Positions 35,430 to 43,432 of a DNA stretch of 64,000 nucleotides are shown here, in pieces. Below the pieces are notes generated by a model. The model saw nothing but the letters and a program-made list of their open reading frames with translations. It was not told where the DNA came from and did not search any database. How positions within the stretch are numbered: the stretch's first letter is position 1; each line of letters begins with the position of its first letter. The stretch lies in contig NZ_ASHX02000001.1 of NCBI RefSeq assembly GCF_000478605.2, positions 372,001 to 436,000 on the forward strand, read 5' to 3'. The DNA is from Streptomyces thermolilacinus SPC6. Lineage in GTDB: Bacteria > Actinomycetota > Actinomycetes > Streptomycetales > Streptomycetaceae. The translations under genes were made by a program, and so were the position numbers.

Positions 35430-35621
35430 GACCGGTGGCCCCTGGCGCCCCACCGGATGCGTTCCTTCCCACGCGTAACGGCACGGACGGGAACGTATGC
35501 GAAAACACACCGTCAAGTTGTGCAAAGAGCGGCCTCCGGCGCCGTCTTTCGGTGGAGGCTCGTCGTCGAGGACGCGTGGCCGAGTTACGCGCGGAAGAAC
35601 GTCCGGGAGAAGGTGGGAACG

Positions 35622-36104
35622 TTGCGGCCCGAGAGCACGAACGGCACCGGCGGGGGCGGCCTGGCCGTCCCGATGGACTGGCTGTGTGCCGAGTACCTGG
35701 CCGATGAGCTGCTGCGAAGGAGCGGTCTCGTGGAGACCGGCTCCCTGGAGTACGTGGCGGGCCGCCGGACCCTCGCGCTGACGGTCTACCTCAGCGACGG
35801 CGCTGCGCCGGAGGAGCAGCTGGACGAGTGGCTGGACCGCACCTCCTACGGCCACCCCTGGCCGGAGTGGGTACGGGCGCGGCTGGCCGCCCGGCGGGAG
35901 CGCGAGGGCGACGGCGAACCGGGGCTCGCCCTGGCGCTGGAGACCTGGCGGCTGCTGGAGGACACCCAGCTCCTCGCGGCGGACCTGGGGGCGCTGCCCG
36001 CGCCCTCGGCGGCGGGCGTCGCGGTGGACGAGTCCGCGCGGGTGTGGCTGCCGTCGTGGCGGCTGGGCCTGCCGCTCGGCCATCTGTCGCTGCACCTGTA
36101 CTGA
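35622..36104 (+). CDS. hypothetical protein
   Basis: I do not recognise this gene. The chosen TTG at 35622 (behind GAAGGTG) gives 160 residues; an ATG at 35673 and an in-frame ATG at 35457 are alternatives. The core is helical (MDWLCAEYLADELLRRSG and LALALETWRLLEDTQLLAADLG) with a strand-like SLEYVAGRRTLALTVYL between. It ends RLGLPLGHLSLHLY. There are no membrane segments and no catalytic motifs. It stands downstream of the ECF sigma gene but is separated by about 190 bases. Confidence 0.55.
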   Translation: MRPESTNGTGGGGLAVPMDWLCAEYLADELLRRSGLVETGSLEYVAGRRTLALTVYLSDGAAPEEQLDEWLDRTSYGHPWPEWVRARLAARREREGDGEPGLALALETWRLLEDTQLLAADLGALPAPSAAGVAVDESARVWLPSWRLGLPLGHLSLHLY

Positions 36105-36326
36105 GCCGCGCCGCACCGGGGCGCCAGGACCGGTACGGGTCCGGACGGGTCGCGGGTCCCGGGTGCGGGCGGGTGCCGGGTGCCGGTCCGGGCGGGGCCC
36201 GTGATGGGCCGGAAACACACCGTTGCCGGGGGCGGTCTCGCCGGTCATCCTGTGGGGGGCCGCCGGCGCCTGCCGGCGCCGCGCCGAGCACGTGTCCGTA
36301 CGGCTGGGGCGGAGGTGGTGGTCCTG

Positions 36327-37427
36327 ATGGTCGCGGTGCCCGCGCCTGGCGAGGTGACCCTGGGGGTCGAGGAGGAGTACCTCCTCGTCGACGCGGTGGA
36401 CGGCGTCCCGGTGGGCGGCGCGGGTGACGTCCTGGACGCCGACCGGGCCTTACGCGGGCCGGACGGCGGACCGGACCCGGGCCTCCAGCGGGAGCTGCTG
36501 GCGTCGATGGCGGAGACGGCGACCGGCGTGTGCACCGGCCTCGCGGAGCTGCGCGCCGAACTGAACGCCTCCCGCGCCCGCCTGGAGAGCGCCGCCCGCA
36601 AGGCCGGGCTGCGCCCGCTGGCCAGCGGTACGGCCCCGATGGCCGCCCCGGCCCGGACGGTCACCCCGACCCGGCACTACCGGCAGATGGCCCGGCTGTA
36701 CGGGCGGCTCACCGACGAGACGGAGACCTGCGGCTGCCACGTCCACGTCGGCGTGCCCGACCGGGAGTCCGCCGTCGCCGTCCTGAACCACCTGCGGCCC
36801 TGGCTGCCCGTCCTGCTGGCGCTGTCCGCGAACTCCCCGTACCACCGGGGCACCGACACAGGCCACGCGAGCTGGCGCGCGCTCACCCTGTCCCGCTGGC
36901 CCACCCACCAGATCCCGCCGCGCTTCGCGTCCGCCGCGCAGTACGACCGTACGGTGGCCGCCCTGCGCCGTACGGGCGTGCTGCCCTCCCGCGCGGCCAA
37001 CGCCTACTGGCTCGCGCGGCCCTCCCACCATCTGCCGACCGTCGAGGTGCGGGTGGCGGACGTCACGCCCAGCGTGGACGAGGCCGTCCTCCAGGCCGGG
37101 CTGACCCGCGCCCTGGTGACCAGCGCGCTGCACGCGGTCGTACGGGGCCGCCCGGCGCCCCGGCTGCCCGACCACGCGGCGGGCGCCGCCCTGTGGACGG
37201 CGGCCCGGTACGGGGTGAGCGGCCCCGCCCTGCACCCCGAGACCGGCGAGCGCGTCCCCGCGGCCGAGGCGGTACGGGCGCTGCTCCACCGGGTGCGGCC
37301 CGCGCTGGAGGCGAGCGGCGACGAGGCCGAGGTGCGGGAACTGGCGGAGCGGGTCCTCGCCCACGGCACGGGCGCCGACCGGCAGCGCCGCCGCGCCGAC
37401 CCGGGCACGCCGTGGGAAGCGCTGTAG
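36327..37427 (+). CDS. YbdK-type carboxylate-amine ligase
   Basis: A 366-residue GCS2-family ligase with weak glutamate-cysteine ligase activity in E. coli YbdK. Hallmarks are TLGVEEEYLLVD at the N terminus, GLQRELLASMAETATGVC, CGCHVHVGVPDRE, LALSANSPYHRGTDTGHASW, and EVRVADVTPSVDEA. The ATG at 36327 has GGAGGTGG upstream. It is single and convergent with the sensor kinase. It should not be confused with EgtA, which is the dedicated enzyme in this window. Confidence 0.9.
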   Translation: MVAVPAPGEVTLGVEEEYLLVDAVDGVPVGGAGDVLDADRALRGPDGGPDPGLQRELLASMAETATGVCTGLAELRAELNASRARLESAARKAGLRPLASGTAPMAAPARTVTPTRHYRQMARLYGRLTDETETCGCHVHVGVPDRESAVAVLNHLRPWLPVLLALSANSPYHRGTDTGHASWRALTLSRWPTHQIPPRFASAAQYDRTVAALRRTGVLPSRAANAYWLARPSHHLPTVEVRVADVTPSVDEAVLQAGLTRALVTSALHAVVRGRPAPRLPDHAAGAALWTAARYGVSGPALHPETGERVPAAEAVRALLHRVRPALEASGDEAEVRELAERVLAHGTGADRQRRRADPGTPWEAL

Positions 37428-37481
37428 GACCCGCGCAGGCCACCCGCGCGCCAGGCACCCGCACCGCGCCCGGGTTGCGGG

Positions 37482-38684
37482 TCACGGCGCGTCGCGGTGG
37501 ACGCCAGCCCGGTACTTGGGGACGCGGACGATGACCTTCATGCCCGCGTCGACGCCCGTCTCCACCACGAGGCCGTAGTCGTCGCCGTACACCTGACGCA
37601 GCCGCTCGTCCACGTTGGACAGCCCGATGCCGGACGACTGGGGGCGCTCGCCCGCGAGGATGGCGCGCAGCACGGCCGGGTCCATGCCGACGCCGTCGTC
37701 CTCGATGGTCACCACGGCCTCGGCGCCCGCGTCCCGGGCGGCGATGGTGATCCGGCACGTCGTGCGGGAGTCCTCCAGGCCGTGCTTGACGGCGTTCTCC
37801 ACCAGCGGCTGGAGGCACAGGAACGGCAGCGTCACCGGCAGCACCTCCGGCGCCACCTGCAAGGTCACCTGGAGCCGGTCGCCGAACCGGGCCCCGGCGA
37901 GCGCGAGGTACTGCTCGATGGAGCGCAGTTCGTCGGCGAGCTGCGCGAACTCGCCGTGGCGGCGGAACGAGTACCGGGTGAAGTCGGCGAACTCCAGCAG
38001 CAGTTCCCGCGCCCGCTCCGGGTCGGTGCGCACGAACGAGGCGATCGCGGCCAGCGAGTTGTAGACGAAGTGCGGGGAGATCTGGGCGCGCAGGGCGCGG
38101 ATCTCCGCCTCGATGAGCCGAGTCCGGGACAGGTCCAGCTCGGCCAGTTCGAGCTGGACGGACACCCAGCGGGCGACCTCCGTCGCGGCGCGCACCAGGA
38201 CGGCGGACTCGTGGGACCCGTACGCGACGAGCGCGCCGACGACGCCCTCCTCGCCGGTCAGCGGCGCGATGACGGCCCAGCGCAGGGGGCAGCCCGGGTC
38301 GGCGCACCCCGCGCGGACGCTCTGCCCGCGCCCCGAGGCGAGGACCTCCGCGACGTGCTCCATAACCTGCTCGGCGTGGTGGCCGCCCGTACCGTCCCAG
38401 GCGAGGACGCCCGTGCGGTCGGTCAGCGCGAGGGCGTCGGTGCCCAGCAGGGGCCGCAGGCGGCGGGCGGCCTTGCGGGCGGTGTCCTCGGTGAGCCCGG
38501 CGCGCAGGGGCGGGGCGGCGAGGGACGCGGTGTGCAGGGTGTGGAAGGTGGCACGTTCGACGGGGGTGCCGAGGTCGAGGCCGTCGCGCCGCTCCCGGCG
38601 TGCGGCCAGCCGGCCGAGCGCGAACCCGGCGCCGAGCAGCAGCGCCCCCGTGGCGGCGAGCGCGGCGAACAGCGTGCCGGTCAC
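37482..38684 (-). CDS. LytS-type sensor histidine kinase
   Basis: A 400-residue kinase. One N-terminal membrane helix (LFAALAATGALLLGAGFALG) is followed by a GAF-like region (about 45-180) and the His_kinase domain. The phospho-acceptor His is in ISPHFVYNSLAAI, and the ATP-binding boxes are LVENAVKHGLED, TIEDDGVGMD and GIGLSNVDERL. It starts at GTG 38684, overlapping the symporter stop. Its partner is probably the LytTR regulator at 41036-41782, from which it is separated by the symporter and DUF485-like genes. Confidence 0.9.
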   Translation of the reverse strand: MTGTLFAALAATGALLLGAGFALGRLAARRERRDGLDLGTPVERATFHTLHTASLAAPPLRAGLTEDTARKAARRLRPLLGTDALALTDRTGVLAWDGTGGHHAEQVMEHVAEVLASGRGQSVRAGCADPGCPLRWAVIAPLTGEEGVVGALVAYGSHESAVLVRAATEVARWVSVQLELAELDLSRTRLIEAEIRALRAQISPHFVYNSLAAIASFVRTDPERARELLLEFADFTRYSFRRHGEFAQLADELRSIEQYLALAGARFGDRLQVTLQVAPEVLPVTLPFLCLQPLVENAVKHGLEDSRTTCRITIAARDAGAEAVVTIEDDGVGMDPAVLRAILAGERPQSSGIGLSNVDERLRQVYGDDYGLVVETGVDAGMKVIVRVPKYRAGVHRDAP

Positions 38685-40414
38685 CGCTCGGCCCCGTCGG
38701 TCCTGGGGCGGCCGATCAGCCCCTCGGGCAGGTGCAGCCGGGCGAGTGTCGCCCGGGTGCCCGGCGGGATGCGGCGGGGGGTGGCGAGCGAGACGCCCAC
38801 CATGGTGAGGAAGCCCAGCGGTACGGACCACACGGCGGGCCACGCCATCAGGGTGTGCGGCCAGCCGTCCGGGGCGAGCCCGGCACGGGTCGCCATGACG
38901 GCCGTGAGCGCGGCGCCGCCGCCCCCGAGGAGCCCGGCGACCGCGCCGGGCGGGGTGAGGCGCCGCCACCAGATGCCCAGCACGAGCAGCGGGCAGAACG
39001 ACGACGCTGACACGGCGAAGGCGAGCCCCACCGCGTCGGCGACCGGCACGTTCGTCGCGACGAGGCTCAGCGCCAGCGGCACGCCCATGGCCAGCGGCGT
39101 CGCCAGCCGGAAGTGCCGCACGCCGCGCGAGGGCAGCACGTCCTGGCTGAGGACCCCGGCGACCGACATGGTGAGCCCGGACGCCGTCGACAGGAACGCG
39201 GCGAACGCGCCGCCCGCCACCAGCGCCCCCAGCAGGTCCCCCGCCGTCCCGCCGACCAGCCGGTCCGGCAGCACCAGCACGGCCGCGTCGGCGTCGCCGG
39301 TCAGCGCCAGCTCGGGCGCGTAGATCCGGCCGAGTGCCCCGTACACGGGCGGCAGCAGGTAGAACGCGCCGACCAGGCCGAGGACGACGAGGGTGGTGCG
39401 GCGCGCGGCCCGCCCGTCGGGGCTCGTGTAGAAGCGGACGGCGACGTGCGGCAGGCCCATGGTGCCGAGGAACGTGGCGAGGACCAGACCGTACGTGGCG
39501 TAGAGCCGCTGCCCCTCGGGGCCGCCGGACAGGGAGCCGGACCAGCCGAGCGGGTCGTCCGGGTCGGGGGCCCGTTCCGGAACGTGCGCGCCCGGCGGGA
39601 AGCCGAGGACGGTACCGGACTCGACGCGGTGCAGGCCCTCGCCGAGGGTGGCCGTCCCGCCGTCGTACGGGGTGCCGTCCACGGTGCCGGTGACGGCGAG
39701 GGTCAGCGGGGCGTCGAGGTCGAGGCGGACCGTGTCGTCCACGCGTACGGAGGTGTGCTCGCGGAAGACGGCGGGCGCGTCGAACCGGGCGCGCGGCGCG
39801 TCGTCCGCCACCCACGCGGCTGCCAGGAACAGCGCGGGCACGAGCAGCGCGGTCAGCTTCAGCCAGTACTGGAACGCCTGGACGAAGGTGATGCTGCGCA
39901 TGCCGCCCGCCGCGACCGCGCCGGTGACGACGACGGCGACGAGGAGGCCGCCAAACCAGTCGGGCGCGCCGGTCAGGATCTCCAGGGTCAGGCCGGCGCC
40001 CTGGAGCTGCGGCAGCAGGTACAGCCAGCCGATCCCGACGACGAAGAGGCTGGCGAGGCGGCGGACGTGCGGCGATTCGAGGCGGGCCTCGGCGAAGTCG
40101 GAGAGCGTGTACGCGCCGGAGCGGCGCAGCGGTGCGGCGACGAGGACGAGCAGCACCAGGTATCCGGCGGTGTAGCCGACCGGGTACCAGAGCATGGCGG
40201 GGCCCTGGAGGAGCACCAGCCCGGCGACGCCGAGGAAGGAGGCCGCCGACAGGTACTCGCCGCTGATCGCGGCGGCGTTCAGGGCGGGCTTGACGGTGCG
40301 CGAGGCGACGTAGAAGTCGGAGGTGGTGCGCGAGATCCGCAGGCCGAGGGAGCCGATGAGGAGGGTGGCGGCGACGACCGCGGCGACCGCCGCCATCGCG
40401 TGGGTCTGGTTCAC
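38681..40414 (-). CDS. sodium:solute symporter, cation/acetate (ActP) type
   Basis: A 577-residue SSS-family transporter with about 13 membrane helices, likely importing acetate, pyruvate or a related monocarboxylate with Na+ or H+. Family blocks include SGEYLSAASFLGVAGLV, YPVGYTAGYLVLLVL, GWLYLLPQLQGAGLTL, MGLPHVAVRFYTSPDGRAARR, and GGAFAAFLSTASGLTMSV. A hydrophilic insertion (about residues 205-300) separates helices 6 and 7. It is cotranscribed with the DUF485-like gene (9-base gap) and overlaps the kinase gene by four bases. Confidence 0.9.
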   Translation of the reverse strand: MNQTHAMAAVAAVVAATLLIGSLGLRISRTTSDFYVASRTVKPALNAAAISGEYLSAASFLGVAGLVLLQGPAMLWYPVGYTAGYLVLLVLVAAPLRRSGAYTLSDFAEARLESPHVRRLASLFVVGIGWLYLLPQLQGAGLTLEILTGAPDWFGGLLVAVVVTGAVAAGGMRSITFVQAFQYWLKLTALLVPALFLAAAWVADDAPRARFDAPAVFREHTSVRVDDTVRLDLDAPLTLAVTGTVDGTPYDGGTATLGEGLHRVESGTVLGFPPGAHVPERAPDPDDPLGWSGSLSGGPEGQRLYATYGLVLATFLGTMGLPHVAVRFYTSPDGRAARRTTLVVLGLVGAFYLLPPVYGALGRIYAPELALTGDADAAVLVLPDRLVGGTAGDLLGALVAGGAFAAFLSTASGLTMSVAGVLSQDVLPSRGVRHFRLATPLAMGVPLALSLVATNVPVADAVGLAFAVSASSFCPLLVLGIWWRRLTPPGAVAGLLGGGGAALTAVMATRAGLAPDGWPHTLMAWPAVWSVPLGFLTMVGVSLATPRRIPPGTRATLARLHLPEGLIGRPRTDGAER

Positions 40415-40423
40415 CGGCGCGGC

Positions 40424-40825
40424 TCACCTGCCCTCGACGAGGCCGGTGAAGTCGCGCTCGTTGCGCTCGGCCCGGCGTACGTACCAGCGGGCGACGAGCC
40501 ACAGGACGGGGTGGACGGCCACGCCGAGCGCCGCCCACAGGAACGGCTCGGCGGACGGGGCGGGGCCGCCGGGGGCGAGCGCCGCGGGCAGGGTGAGGAG
40601 CAGCGGGAGGGAGCCGACGAGCAGGGCGAGGGCGCCGAGCGCCCACAGTGCGGCGCGCAGCTGGCTGCGCATCAGGGACCGGACGTAGGTGTGCCCGAGG
40701 GTGGTCTGCTCGCTGATCTCGGAACGGGCGGGCGCGTGGCCGGGCGGCCGCCGTCGGGAGCGGGGCACTCCGGTGACGGTCTCGCGGCGGGGGCGGCGCG
40801 TCGCGGGCTGCGGCTCTGGGGGCAT
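40424..40825 (-). CDS. DUF485-like small membrane partner of the symporter
   Basis: A 133-residue protein with a basic N-terminal region (1-45) and two membrane helices (about 56-82 and 92-112). The position next to an ActP-type symporter is that of the YjcH/DUF485 partner. SEISEQTTLGHTYVRSLMRSQL before helix 1 and RRAERNERDFTGLV after helix 2 are typical. The start at 40825 is the first ATG; a downstream start is possible since the first 35 residues are Arg/Pro-rich. Confidence 0.72.
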   Translation of the reverse strand: MPPEPQPATRRPRRETVTGVPRSRRRPPGHAPARSEISEQTTLGHTYVRSLMRSQLRAALWALGALALLVGSLPLLLTLPAALAPGGPAPSAEPFLWAALGVAVHPVLWLVARWYVRRAERNERDFTGLVEGR

Positions 40826-41035
40826 CGGCGTCCGGGGGGTCGGTGCGGTGGTGGGGCTGGGGTGTCCCGGGGGTCGTTGTCCGTGGTGGCGGGCCTGGTC
40901 CGGGGTTCCGGAGCGGGTCTCGGGGGGTGGAGTCTACGCAGATCCCCTCCGGCCGGGTAAGCGGATTGTCCTACCCGTGACCTGCGGATCGTCCGACTGC
41001 CGGCCCGGCGCGGGCGGTCCGGCGGGGCCGGGGCG

Positions 41036-41782
41036 TCACGCGCGGACGTGCCGCATCAGCAGGTCGCGCAGGTGGCGGGCGTGGCGGCGGCTGACGGACA
41101 GCTCGGCGCTGCCGACCCGTACGGTCGTGGCGCCGCCGTCGAGCCGCAGTTCGTCGATGCGGCCGAGCGCGACGAGGTGGCTGCGGTGTATCCGGACGAA
41201 GCCGCGCGCCGCCCAGCGCTCCTCCAGGGTGGAGAGCGGGATGCGGACGAGGTGGCTGCCCTCGTCGGTGTGCAGCCGCGCGTAGTCGCCCTGCGCCTCG
41301 ACGTACGCGATGTCGTCCACGGGCACGAACCGGGTGACGCCGCCGAGCTCCACGGGGACCTGCTCGGCCGGTGCCTGGGCCGCGGGGGCGGGCCCGGTCA
41401 GGTCGCTCACCCGGCGCACGGCCTCCGCGAGGCGCTCCCTGCGGACGGGCTTGAGGACGTAGTCCACCGCCTTCAGGTCGAACGCCTGCACGGCGAACCC
41501 CTCGTGGGCGGTGACGAACACGACCAGCGGGGGCCTCGCGAAGCCGGCGAGCAGCCGCGCCACGTCCAGTCCGGTCAGCCCGGCCATGTGGATGTCGAGG
41601 AAGACCACGTCGATGGCGTCGTCGCCGTCCGGGCCGGCCTCCAGCGCCCGGCCGATGCGGCGCAGCGCCTCCGTGGCGTCGGTGGCGCCCTCCGCGCTGC
41701 GGACCCGGGGGTCGGAGCGCAGCAGGTAGAGCAGCTCCTCCAGGGCGGGCTTCTCGTCGTCGACGGCCAGTACGCGCAGCAT
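41036..41782 (-). CDS. LytTR-family response regulator
   Basis: A 248-residue regulator. The receiver domain (1-120) has VLAVDDEKPALEELLYLL, the phosphorylated Asp in VVFLDIHMAGLTG and the Lys in YVLKPVRRER. A LytTR DNA-binding domain follows (about 150-245, with YVEAQGDYARLHTDEG and GFVRIHRSHLVALGRI). Order on the minus strand is regulator, DUF485, symporter, kinase, so the two-component pair brackets the transporter it probably regulates. In E. coli, LytS/LytTR pairs (BtsSR) control pyruvate transport. Confidence 0.92.
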   Translation of the reverse strand: MLRVLAVDDEKPALEELLYLLRSDPRVRSAEGATDATEALRRIGRALEAGPDGDDAIDVVFLDIHMAGLTGLDVARLLAGFARPPLVVFVTAHEGFAVQAFDLKAVDYVLKPVRRERLAEAVRRVSDLTGPAPAAQAPAEQVPVELGGVTRFVPVDDIAYVEAQGDYARLHTDEGSHLVRIPLSTLEERWAARGFVRIHRSHLVALGRIDELRLDGGATTVRVGSAELSVSRRHARHLRDLLMRHVRA

Positions 41783-41875
41783 GCAGCGGAGTGTAGGCGC
41801 GGGCCCGTTGAGCGGGAAGCCGCCGCCGTACGTACGGATCCGCGCAGGTGCGAGCACGGGAGCGAGGGACCGGGG

Positions 41876-42388
41876 ATGGGACGGCCGGAGCGGCACGACG
41901 CGGTGGGGGCCTACGCGCTGGACGCGCTGGAGCCGTACGACGCGCTGTGCTGCGCGGAGCATGTGGCGCGGTGCGCGGAGTGCGCGTGGCGGCTGACGGA
42001 GTTCGCGGAGGTGGCGGCGGTACTGGCGCAGCTGACGGGCCGTACGCCGCTGTCCCCGCCGCCCCGCCGCACTGCCCCGTGGGCGGTACGGACGCCGAGC
42101 GGACCGGGTCGGGTGCCCGCGTGGCCGCGCCGGGTGCCCGCGTGGCCGGGGCGGCTGCCGGGCGGTGCGGCGCCCGTCTGGCCGGGGCGTGCCGGGCCGG
42201 CGCGGGACCGGGGCGTAGGGGACGGGGTGGGGCTCCGTCAGCGCGTGCGGGCCGGGGAGCGGCGCGGGCGGGGGCGGGGCGCGCGGCGCGAGTGGCGGGT
42301 GCGGGGCTGGTGCGTGCGGGACTGGCGGGTGCCGGGGTGGCTGGTGCCGGGGTGGCTGGTGGGCGGGCGGCGTCCGGGCCGCCGGTAG
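41876..42388 (+). CDS. truncated zinc-finger anti-sigma-like protein with W/G/R-rich tail
   Basis: A 170-residue protein. Residues 1-55 match the zinc-binding anti-sigma (zf-HC2) N terminus: HDAVGAYALDALEP, then the ligand set His-x3-Cys-x2-Cys in EHVARCAECAWRL. After about residue 60 the family match stops. There is no membrane helix; instead the rest is low-complexity sequence with repeated VPAWP and PGWLV units, Arg and Gly. No sigma gene is adjacent. The ATG has GAGGGACCGGGG upstream. It may be a decaying anti-sigma gene or a soluble sensor. Confidence 0.6.
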   Translation: MGRPERHDAVGAYALDALEPYDALCCAEHVARCAECAWRLTEFAEVAAVLAQLTGRTPLSPPPRRTAPWAVRTPSGPGRVPAWPRRVPAWPGRLPGGAAPVWPGRAGPARDRGVGDGVGLRQRVRAGERRGRGRGARREWRVRGWCVRDWRVPGWLVPGWLVGGRRPGRR

Positions 42389-42403
42389 CGGCGGGCCGCG
42401 CGG

Positions 42404-43264
42404 CTACTTCAGCAGGCGCGACAGGCGCCGGTCGGCCAGCGGCTTGCCGCCGGTCTGGCACGTCGGACAGTACTGGAGGGACGAGTCGCTGAAGGACACC
42501 TCGCGGATCGTGTCCCCGCACACGGGACAGGGCTCGCCGGTGCGGCCGTGGACGCGCAGCCCGGTCTTCTTCTCGGCCTTCAGCTTCCCGGCCTCCAGTC
42601 CGTGCGAGCGGGCGACCGCGCCCGCGAGGGTGGTGCGCAGCGCCTCGTACAGCCCGGTGACCTCCTCGTCGCTGAGGTTCTGGACGGGCTTGAACGGCGA
42701 CATGCGGGCGGCGTGGAGGATCTCGTCGCTGTACGCGTTGCCGATGCCCGCGATGAGGCCCTGGTCGCGCAGGGCGCCCTTGATCTGCCGCCGCTCCCCC
42801 GCCAGGAGCGCGGCGAACGCGTCCCGGTCGAAGTCGTCGGCGAGCGGGTCGGGGCCCAGCCGGGCCACGCCCGGGACCTCCGCCGGGTCGTGGACGAGGT
42901 GCACGGCGAGCCGCTTGGTGGTCCCCGCCTCGGTCAGGTCGAAGCCGTCCCCGCCGGTCAGCGCGGTACGCAGCGCCAGCGGGCCCTTGCCGGGACGGGG
43001 CGGGCCCGGCGGCAGCGCGTCGCGCCACTGGAGCCAGCCCGCGCGGGCCAGGTGGATCAGCAGGTGGAGGCCGTCGGCGGTGATGTCCAGGTACTTGCCG
43101 TGCCGGCCGACGGCGGTGACCGTCGCCCCTTCGAGGGCGGTCAGGGGCGGGTCGTACGTCTTGAGCACGCTGATCGCGACGGGCAGGACGCGGGCGATCT
43201 CCTTGCCGGTGAGGTGGACGTCGAGGAACTCGCGGAGCGCTTCGACCTCGGGCAGTTCGGGCAT
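42404..43264 (-). CDS. Fpg/Nei family DNA glycosylase
   Basis: A 286-residue bifunctional glycosylase/AP lyase that excises oxidised bases. The catalytic Pro2-Glu3 (MPELPEVEAL) is intact after Met removal, and the beta-elimination Lys is in GRHGKYLDI. The helix-two-turn-helix region is GIGNAYSDEILHAARMSP, and the zinc finger is CPVCGDTIRE to YCPTCQ. The neighbours do not form an obvious DNA-repair operon. Confidence 0.93.
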   Translation of the reverse strand: MPELPEVEALREFLDVHLTGKEIARVLPVAISVLKTYDPPLTALEGATVTAVGRHGKYLDITADGLHLLIHLARAGWLQWRDALPPGPPRPGKGPLALRTALTGGDGFDLTEAGTTKRLAVHLVHDPAEVPGVARLGPDPLADDFDRDAFAALLAGERRQIKGALRDQGLIAGIGNAYSDEILHAARMSPFKPVQNLSDEEVTGLYEALRTTLAGAVARSHGLEAGKLKAEKKTGLRVHGRTGEPCPVCGDTIREVSFSDSSLQYCPTCQTGGKPLADRRLSRLLK

Positions 43265-43432
43265 GGTTCAAGCCTGCCGCAGGAGACGCCGACCCGCCTC
43301 ACCGAGCGGCCCCGCGGGGCGAGCCCGCGCGCCCGCCACACCCGCACGCCTTGCGCCCTGCGAGGAGACGTACGCGTCACGAGCCGTACGCGCGCCGAGG
43401 CCCGTACGCCGTCCCCGCGACCCGTACGCCGT

